Shown piece by piece: positions 58,285 to 64,000 of a stretch of DNA of 64,000 nucleotides. Position numbers and translations under genes: made by a program. Numbering within the stretch: position 1 is the first letter of the stretch; every line of letters starts with the position of its first letter. The notes under the pieces are model-generated. The model had not been told where the DNA came from, did not search any database, and saw only the letters and a list, made by a program, of their open reading frames with translations. The stretch is taken from positions 1-64,000 of the forward strand of contig DATMFQ010000047.1 in assembly GCA_035556075.1 (NCBI GenBank), in the 5' to 3' direction. This stretch comes from 73-13 sp035556075 (lineage in GTDB: Bacteria; Actinomycetota; Actinomycetes; Actinomycetales; Microbacteriaceae).

Positions 58285-60798
58285 GTGCGTGTCCCCGTCA
58301 GCTGGCTCGGGGAGGTCGTCGACCTCCCCGAGGACGTCACGCTCGAGCACCTCCACGAGGCGCTCGTCCGCGTCGGCTTCGAGGAGGAATCCGTGCACGG
58401 CTTCGGCGTGACCGGTCCGATCGTCGCCGGCCGGGTCCTCGAGCGCACGCCCGAGCCGCAGAAGAACGGCAAGACGATCAACTGGGTCCAGGTGGACGTC
58501 GGCGAGGACGAGCCGCGCGGCATCGTCTGCGGCGCGCACAATTTCGAGGTCGGCGACCTCGTCGTGGTGTGCCTGCCGGGCGCGGTGCTGCCCGGCCCGA
58601 CGCCGGAGGAGCCCTTCCTCATCGCCGCCCGCAAGACCTACGGGCACGTGTCCGACGGCATGATCGCCTCGGCGCGGGAGCTCGGTCTCGGCGACGACCA
58701 CACCGGCATCATCGTGCTGGGCCGCCGCGGCATTGACGTGCCCCCGGGCACCGACCTGGTGCCGATCCTCGGGCTGGCGGATGTCGCCGTCGAGATCAAT
58801 GTCACGCCGGACCGGGGCTACGCGATGTCGATCCGTGGCATCGGACGCGAGTATGCGCATTCGACCGGAGCGCACTACACCGATCCGGTCGCGCGCGTCG
58901 CGGAGCGCGCGGACGCTGCCTCCGGCGTCACCGGATTCCCGCTTACGGTGACCGACGCGGCACCGATCCGCGGGCGCGTCGGCTGCGACTCCTTCATCGC
59001 ACGGGTCGTGCGTGGCATTGACGTCGGGCGACCGAGCCCGCCCTGGATGGTGGCGCGGCTGCGGCTCGCCGGCGTCCGCTCCATTTCGCTGCCGGTCGAC
59101 GTGACGAACTACGTCATGCTCGAGTTCGGGCAGCCGATCCACGCCTACGACCTCGCCACGCTCACCGGTGGGATCACCGTCCGCCGGGCGACCCCGGGGG
59201 AGACGCTCGTCACCCTCGACGGTCAGGAGCGCCGCCTGCACCCCGAGGACCTGCTCATCACCGATGACTCCGGACCGATCGGCATGGCGGGCGTCATGGG
59301 TGGGCTGACGACCGAGGTCACCGACGACACGGTCGACGTCCTCATCGAGGCGGCCCATTTCGACCCCGTCTCCATCGGGCGCGCGGCTCGGCGGCACAAG
59401 CTCGTGTCCGAGGCCTCGAAGCGCTACGAGCGCGGGGTCGATCCCCTCGTCGGTGCCGCGGCCGCCCAGCGGGTCGTCGACCTGCTCGTCGAGTACGCCG
59501 GGGGTGTCGAGGACCGGGCGTACGGGGGCCGTCTCGTCGACGTCGCACCCCCGCCGGTGCTCGACTTCGCCGTCGACGCCGCCGCGCGGCTGGTCGGCGT
59601 CGACTACACCGAGGACGAGGTCGTCGGCACGCTGCGGGTCATCGGCTGCGCGGTCGAGGTCGCGGCGCCCGGACGGCTCCGCGTGACCCCGCCGACATGG
59701 CGGCCCGACCTCCGCGGCCGCGCCGACCTTATCGAGGAAGTCGCACGGGTGGCGGGCTACGACCGCATCCCCGCGACGCTGCCGATCGCCCCGCCCGGGC
59801 GCGGGCTCAGCGACGCGCAGCGACTGCGCCGGGCCGTGTCCGCCTCGCTGGCGGGCGCCGGCCTCGTCGAGGTGCTCAGCTACCCCTTCACGGCCGAGAC
59901 GGACGCGGAGCGCTGGACGCCGGGCCGCCCCGCGATCCGGCTCGCGAACGCGCTCGACGGTGCGCTGCCGTGCCTGCGCACGAGCCTGTGGCCCGGTCTC
60001 ATCCAGGCGGCGCGGCGCAACCTGAGCCGCGGCCTCACCGAGCTCGCGATCTTCGAGGTCGGGCGCGTGTTCCTCCCCGAGCCGGGCCGCCAGTACGGCT
60101 CCGACGCGCTGCCGGTCGGCGACGCACGGCCGGACGAGGCGACGCTGCAGGCCCTATACGAGGCCGTCCCGCCGCAGCCGTGGTCGCTCGGCTGCCTGTT
60201 CCTCGGCGATGCGGTCACGAAGCAGCCCGGCGCGACGGCGGTGCCCAGCGGTATCGCGGACGCGGTGTCGACCGCCCGCCACCTCGCCGCGGCGCTCGGC
60301 GTGCGGCTCGAGATCTCGCAGGGCACGCATTCCTCCCTCCATCCCGGTCGGACGGCGGTGCTGTCGATCGACGGGCAGCCGATCGGCCTCGCGGGGGAGC
60401 TGCTCCCATCCCTCGCAGCGGAGCTCGACCTGCCGCGCGTCGTCGCGGTGCTCGAGCTCGACCTCGACGCGCTCATCGCGGCGGTTCGGCAGGCCGAGCC
60501 CGTCCCGATCGCGGCGCTGCCCGCGGCGACGCAGGACGTGTCACTCGTCGTACCGGCGGAGACGGTCGTCGGGGAGTTGCTCGCGGCGTTCACCGCCGGC
60601 GCCGGTGCGCTGCTCGAGGAGGCGCACCTCGTCGACGACTACCGCGGCTCCGGGGTGCCGGAGGGGTCGAAGTCACTGACCTTCGCGCTCCGCTTCCGCG
60701 CCGCTGATCGGACGCTCACGCAGGCCGAGGCGACCGAGGCGAAGCTCGCGGGCGTCGCGGCCGTTGCGGGCCCCTTCGCCGCGACCCTCCGCGACTGA
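58285..60798 (+). CDS. pheT: Phenylalanine--tRNA ligase subunit beta
   Basis: 837 aa. Starts MRVPVSWLGEVVDLPEDVT, then the EMAP-like tRNA-binding domain (about residues 40-155), B3/4 editing domain (PVDVTNYVMLEFGQPIHAYD), B5 domain (TPPTWRPDLRGRADLIEEVARVAGYDRIP) and a C-terminal ferredoxin-fold anticodon-binding domain (GVPEGSKSLTFALRFRAADRTLT). Edits mischarged Tyr-tRNA(Phe). GTG start immediately after the pheS stop. Confidence 0.96.
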   Translation: MRVPVSWLGEVVDLPEDVTLEHLHEALVRVGFEEESVHGFGVTGPIVAGRVLERTPEPQKNGKTINWVQVDVGEDEPRGIVCGAHNFEVGDLVVVCLPGAVLPGPTPEEPFLIAARKTYGHVSDGMIASARELGLGDDHTGIIVLGRRGIDVPPGTDLVPILGLADVAVEINVTPDRGYAMSIRGIGREYAHSTGAHYTDPVARVAERADAASGVTGFPLTVTDAAPIRGRVGCDSFIARVVRGIDVGRPSPPWMVARLRLAGVRSISLPVDVTNYVMLEFGQPIHAYDLATLTGGITVRRATPGETLVTLDGQERRLHPEDLLITDDSGPIGMAGVMGGLTTEVTDDTVDVLIEAAHFDPVSIGRAARRHKLVSEASKRYERGVDPLVGAAAAQRVVDLLVEYAGGVEDRAYGGRLVDVAPPPVLDFAVDAAARLVGVDYTEDEVVGTLRVIGCAVEVAAPGRLRVTPPTWRPDLRGRADLIEEVARVAGYDRIPATLPIAPPGRGLSDAQRLRRAVSASLAGAGLVEVLSYPFTAETDAERWTPGRPAIRLANALDGALPCLRTSLWPGLIQAARRNLSRGLTELAIFEVGRVFLPEPGRQYGSDALPVGDARPDEATLQALYEAVPPQPWSLGCLFLGDAVTKQPGATAVPSGIADAVSTARHLAAALGVRLEISQGTHSSLHPGRTAVLSIDGQPIGLAGELLPSLAAELDLPRVVAVLELDLDALIAAVRQAEPVPIAALPAATQDVSLVVPAETVVGELLAAFTAGAGALLEEAHLVDDYRGSGVPEGSKSLTFALRFRAADRTLTQAEATEAKLAGVAAVAGPFAATLRD

Positions 60799-60808
60799 GC
60801 CGATCCGA

Positions 60809-61753
60809 TCAGGGGACGAGCACGATCTTGCCGCGGACCGCGTGGGCATCGCTGGCCCGGTGCGCCTCGACCACCTCGTCGAGGGGGAGCACCTTCCCGA
60901 TCTCGACGGAGAACGCACCGCTGAGGATGAGCGGCTGCACGATCTCGATCGCCTCGCTGCGCAGCGCCTGCTGCTCGTCCGTCAGCGGCACCGCCGAGCC
61001 GCCGCTGTAGGCGGTGAGGCCCAGCGAGTCGGCCTTGGCACCCGCGACGATCGTCGCAAAGCGGCTGCGGTCGCCGAGCAGCTCGATCGACTCGAACGCC
61101 TCGTCGGTGCCGGCGAGGTCGAGGACGACAGTGAAGCCCTCGGGCTCGAGCTCCCGGAGCCGGTCGAGGAGGCCATCGCCGTAGGCGACGGGTGTCGCAC
61201 CGAGCTCCCGCAGCCGGTCGAAGCTGCGCGCGGACCCGGTCGCGACGACGGAGGCCGCGCCGAGGCGGCGAGCGAACTGGATCGCAGCCTGTCCGACCGC
61301 GCCCGAGCCGGCGTGGATGAGGACGCGGTCACCCGTGGTGACGCCGAGCGACTTGACCGACTGGTACGCGGTGCCGACCGGGATCGGCAGCGCGGCGCCG
61401 ACCTCCCAGCTGATCCCCGGCAGCTTCCGCGTCAGGTTCGCAGGCCGGGCGACGGCGTGGGTCGCGGCGGCGCCCTGCGTGCCCCCGAAGATGACCTCGT
61501 CACCGACCGCCCAGCCGGTGACGTCGGCACCGACAGCCGTGATGATGCCCGCGCCGTCGTAGCCGACGCCGCGTGGCGCCTTGAGCGGCTCGGAGGCACG
61601 TCCGCCCGAGCGGATCTTCGAATCGAAGGGGTTCACCCCGTGCGCCCGCACCTCGATGAGCACGCGGTCGGGACCCGGCGTCGGCACCTCCCGCTCCGCG
61701 ATCGTGATGACGTCGGGACCGCCGAGTTCGGCGTACTGTGCGAAACGAGCCAT
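60809..61753 (-). CDS. NADP-dependent quinone oxidoreductase-like (zinc-free MDR)
   Basis: 314 aa. MDR fold of the quinone oxidoreductase type: VNPFDSKIRSGG, GYDGAGIITAVG, NADPH-binding HAGSGAVGQAAIQFARRLGA, and no catalytic-zinc Cys or structural zinc cluster. Reduces quinones or enones with NADPH. ATG at 61753. Convergent with pheT only 10 nt away; no terminator seen between them. Substrate unknown. Confidence 0.88.
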   Translation of the reverse strand: MARFAQYAELGGPDVITIAEREVPTPGPDRVLIEVRAHGVNPFDSKIRSGGRASEPLKAPRGVGYDGAGIITAVGADVTGWAVGDEVIFGGTQGAAATHAVARPANLTRKLPGISWEVGAALPIPVGTAYQSVKSLGVTTGDRVLIHAGSGAVGQAAIQFARRLGAASVVATGSARSFDRLRELGATPVAYGDGLLDRLRELEPEGFTVVLDLAGTDEAFESIELLGDRSRFATIVAGAKADSLGLTAYSGGSAVPLTDEQQALRSEAIEIVQPLILSGAFSVEIGKVLPLDEVVEAHRASDAHAVRGKIVLVP

Positions 61754-61862
61754 GCCGCTAGCCAAGCACGGCGGCCAGGGCGAGTCCACTTGATGACGGG
61801 AGGAATGCGGTGGGGACGAATGCGCCACCGCACCCCAGTTCGGATCATGGGCGCCGACTCGC

Positions 61863-61868
61863 TAGACT
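61863..61868 (+). promoter_or_regulatory. Candidate -10 element of gdhA
   Basis: TAGACT, about 84 nt before the gdhA start. Two GAATGCG copies lie in the preceding gap (61801-61830). Confidence 0.4.
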
Positions 61869-61952
61869 CGGAATTCCTGTCACGCTGACACCTGGTGCTC
61901 TCTGACGCCGCCGATGCCAGCGCACCGCGTCCCCCCGAGGAATGGAGCCCGT

Positions 61953-63302
61953 TTGTCCGTCGTGCTGCATGAACAACTCGTTCCCGTGTTTGACGAGGTC
62001 ATCCGCCGCAACCCCGGTGAGGCCGAGTTCCACCAGGCGGTCAGCGAGGTGCTCGAGACCCTCGGCCCGGTCATTTCGAAGCACCCCGAGTACGCCGACT
62101 CCGAGGTCATCCGCCGACTGTGCGAACCGGAGCGGCAGATCATCTTCCGGGTGCCGTGGGTCGACGACAAGGGCCGGATCCAGCTGAACCGCGGGTTCCG
62201 CGTCGAGTTCAACTCCGCGCTCGGCCCGTACAAGGGGGGTCTGCGCTTCCACCCGAGCGTCTACCTCGGCATCGTGAAGTTCCTCGGCTTCGAGCAGATC
62301 TTCAAGAACTCCCTCACCGGGATGCCGATCGGCGGTGGCAAGGGCGGCTCGGACTTCAATCCGAAGGGTCGCTCCAACGCCGAGATCATGCGCTTCTGCC
62401 AGTCGTTCATGACGGAGCTGTATCGCCACATCGGCGAGTACACGGACGTCCCGGCTGGGGACATCGGCGTCGGCGGCCGGGAGATCGGCTACCTCTTCGG
62501 CCAGTACAAGCGCATCACGAACCGCTACGAGTCCGGCGTCCTGACGGGCAAGGGCCTCACCTGGGGCGGTTCGCAGGTGCGGACGGAGGCGACCGGCTAC
62601 GGCGCGGTGTTCTTCGTCGACGAGATCCTGAAGGCCTCCGGCCAGGACTTCGTCGGCAAGCGGGTGAGCGTGTCCGGCTCGGGCAATGTCGCGATCTATG
62701 CGATCGAGAAGGTCCAGGAGCTCGGCGGCCTCGTCGTGGCCTGCTCGGACTCGGCGGGCTACATCGTCGACGAGCAGGGCATCGACCTCCATCTCGTCAA
62801 GGACATCAAGGAGGTGCGCCGCGGGCGCATCTCGGAGTACGTGTCCGAGCGGAAGTCCGCGAGCTATGTGGATGGCGGTTCGATCTGGGACGTGCCGGCC
62901 GAGATCGCGCTGCCGTGCGCGACGCAGAACGAGCTGGATGAGGACGGCGCTGCCTCGCTCATTCGTAACGGCGTGCGCATCGTCGCCGAGGGTGCGAACA
63001 TGCCGACGACGCCGGCGGCGAGCCGCGCGTTCTCCCAGGCCGGGGTCGCATTCGCCCCGGGTAAGGCGGTGAATGCGGGCGGTGTCGCCACGAGCGCGCT
63101 CGAGATGCAGCAGAACGCCTCGCGCGACAACTGGACGTTCGAGCACACCGAGGAGCGCCTCGCCACGATCATGCGCGGCATTCACGACCGCTGCCTCGAG
63201 ACGGCGGAGGACTTCGGGTCGCCCGGGGACTATGTCGTCGGTGCGAACATCGCGGGCTTCACCCGCGTCGCGGACGCGATGCTCGCGCTCGGCATCATCT
63301 GA
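61953..63302 (+). CDS. gdhA: NADP-specific glutamate dehydrogenase
   Basis: 449 aa, the usual bacterial hexameric type. GLRFHPSVYLGIVKFLGFEQ, catalytic Lys in PIGGGKGGSDFNPKG, dinucleotide fold SVSGSGNVAIYAIEKV and EGANMPTTPAAS. Makes glutamate from 2-oxoglutarate and ammonia. TTG start chosen with GGAG 5 nt upstream; a GTG 9 nt later is possible. Confidence 0.95.
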   Translation: MSVVLHEQLVPVFDEVIRRNPGEAEFHQAVSEVLETLGPVISKHPEYADSEVIRRLCEPERQIIFRVPWVDDKGRIQLNRGFRVEFNSALGPYKGGLRFHPSVYLGIVKFLGFEQIFKNSLTGMPIGGGKGGSDFNPKGRSNAEIMRFCQSFMTELYRHIGEYTDVPAGDIGVGGREIGYLFGQYKRITNRYESGVLTGKGLTWGGSQVRTEATGYGAVFFVDEILKASGQDFVGKRVSVSGSGNVAIYAIEKVQELGGLVVACSDSAGYIVDEQGIDLHLVKDIKEVRRGRISEYVSERKSASYVDGGSIWDVPAEIALPCATQNELDEDGAASLIRNGVRIVAEGANMPTTPAASRAFSQAGVAFAPGKAVNAGGVATSALEMQQNASRDNWTFEHTEERLATIMRGIHDRCLETAEDFGSPGDYVVGANIAGFTRVADAMLALGII

Positions 63303-63368
63303 GCGACGTCACCGCAGCGCCCCGCGACGAGGCAGGCGCGAGGAGCTCCTGGTCCCCGCCGCCTGATC

Positions 63369-64000
63369 TCAGTCCTCGAGCTCGGGCCTGACGATCTCGG
63401 ACACGAGCGCCGCGGTCTCCCCACCGAGGAGGCCGAGCCCGGCGTACTGCTCGAGTCGCGTGCGCGAGTCGGCGATGTCGAGGTTACGCATCGTGAGCTG
63501 CCCGATGCGATCCTCGGGACCGAATGCGGCGTCAGCGACGCGCTCCATCGACAGCTTCTCCGGGGCGTACGAGAGTGCGGGGCCGCGGGTGTCGACGATC
63601 GTGTAGTCGTCGCCGCGCCGCAGCCGCAGGGTGACCTGCCCGGTGATTGCTGAGCCGACCCACTTCTGCAGGGACTCGCGGAGCATGAGCGACTGCGGGT
63701 CGAGCCAGCGCCCCTCGTACATGAGGCGGCCCAGGCGGCGGCCCTCGAGGTGGTAATTCGCGAAGGTGTCCTCGTTGTGGATCGCCGTGACGAGCCGCTC
63801 GTAGGTGATGTGGAGGAGTGCCATGCCGGGCGCCTCGTAAATGCCGCGGGACTTCGCCTCGATGATGCGGTTCTCGATCTGGTCGGACACGCCGAGGCCG
63901 TGGCGTCCGCCGATCCGGTTCGCCTCGAGCACGAGCGCGACGGGGTCGCCGCCGAAGTCATTGCCATTGATGGCGACGGGGCGGCCCTGCGCGTACTGGA
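63369..64000 (-). CDS. argG: Argininosuccinate synthase, C-terminal part (5' end outside the window)
   Basis: Continues past the window edge; about 210 residues are visible. NDFGGDPVALVLEANRIGGRHGLG and YEAPGMALLHITYERLVTAIHNEDT are typical of the long (E. coli-like) ArgG group, and SLMLRESLQKWVGSAITGQVTLRLRRGDDY follows. Joins citrulline and aspartate in arginine synthesis. Convergent with gdhA across 66 nt. Confidence 0.93.
   Translation of the reverse strand, partial: QYAQGRPVAINGNDFGGDPVALVLEANRIGGRHGLGVSDQIENRIIEAKSRGIYEAPGMALLHITYERLVTAIHNEDTFANYHLEGRRLGRLMYEGRWLDPQSLMLRESLQKWVGSAITGQVTLRLRRGDDYTIVDTRGPALSYAPEKLSMERVADAAFGPEDRIGQLTMRNLDIADSRTRLEQYAGLGLLGGETAALVSEIVRPELED

Overview
The window is high-GC DNA (roughly 70 percent by eye) from an actinobacterium. 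The gene order pnp-side M16 peptidase / dapB / thyX / dapA / RNase J / ftsK / pgsA / cinA / clgR-type regulator / DUF3046 / recA / recX / miaB / miaA / dapF / hflX / lexA / hisC-hisB-hisH-priA / infC-rpmI-rplT / pheS-pheT is the conserved chromosomal backbone of Micrococcales. A Microbacteriaceae-like host is my best guess from protein sequence, not a firm call. No tRNA, rRNA, transposase, integrase, phage gene or CRISPR array was found.

Region 1 (about 1-30,450) is an accessory catabolic island threaded through the lysine/thymidylate core genes. The core pieces are the M16 peptidase tail, dapB plus a small membrane protein, and thyX. Around them lie an Old Yellow Enzyme, two paralogous family-5 lipoprotein solute-binding proteins, a complete oligopeptide/nickel-type ABC importer, four flavin-dependent monooxygenases of the NtaA/SnaA/DszA type, two flavin reductases that can supply reduced FMN, short-chain and zinc alcohol dehydrogenases, a SnoaL-like protein, an ACMSD-like amidohydrolase, a UGSC-family protein (Cys form of a selenoprotein family) translationally coupled to an uncharacterised partner, a thioredoxin, an IclR regulator and a MarR regulator. 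At least eight intergenic gaps here carry the same palindrome, TTCC-N7-GGAA. It defines a likely IclR regulon covering uptake, oxygenation, reduction and thiol chemistry. The substrate cannot be read from sequence; the combination suggests uptake and oxidative breakdown of an organosulfur, aminopolycarboxylate or heterocyclic compound. Two of the monooxygenases have a different shared element that probably belongs to the MarR regulator.

Region 2 (30,450-48,000) is core: dapA, RNase J, deoC, a decayed FtsX-type permease remnant, ftsK, pgsA, cinA, the clgR-like regulator, recA/recX behind a LexA box, miaB/miaA, dapF, an rRNA methyltransferase, hflX and an unassigned multi-pass membrane protein.

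Region 3 (48,000-64,000) holds lexA divergent from a LysM membrane protein across a gap full of LexA-like half sites, the histidine genes, SseB- and DUF1844-type proteins, infC-rpmI-rplT behind a structured leader and a probable ATC start codon, a TrmH/SpoU methyltransferase, a small lipoprotein, pheS-pheT, a quinone-type oxidoreductase, gdhA and the 3' part of argG.

Two genome-style features stand out. Many core genes start 6-8 nt after a TAGNNT-type -10 box with no Shine-Dalgarno, so leaderless transcription looks common. The word GAATGCG is strongly over-represented on both strands (about 59 copies by eye), about twice as dense in the core half as in the island half.
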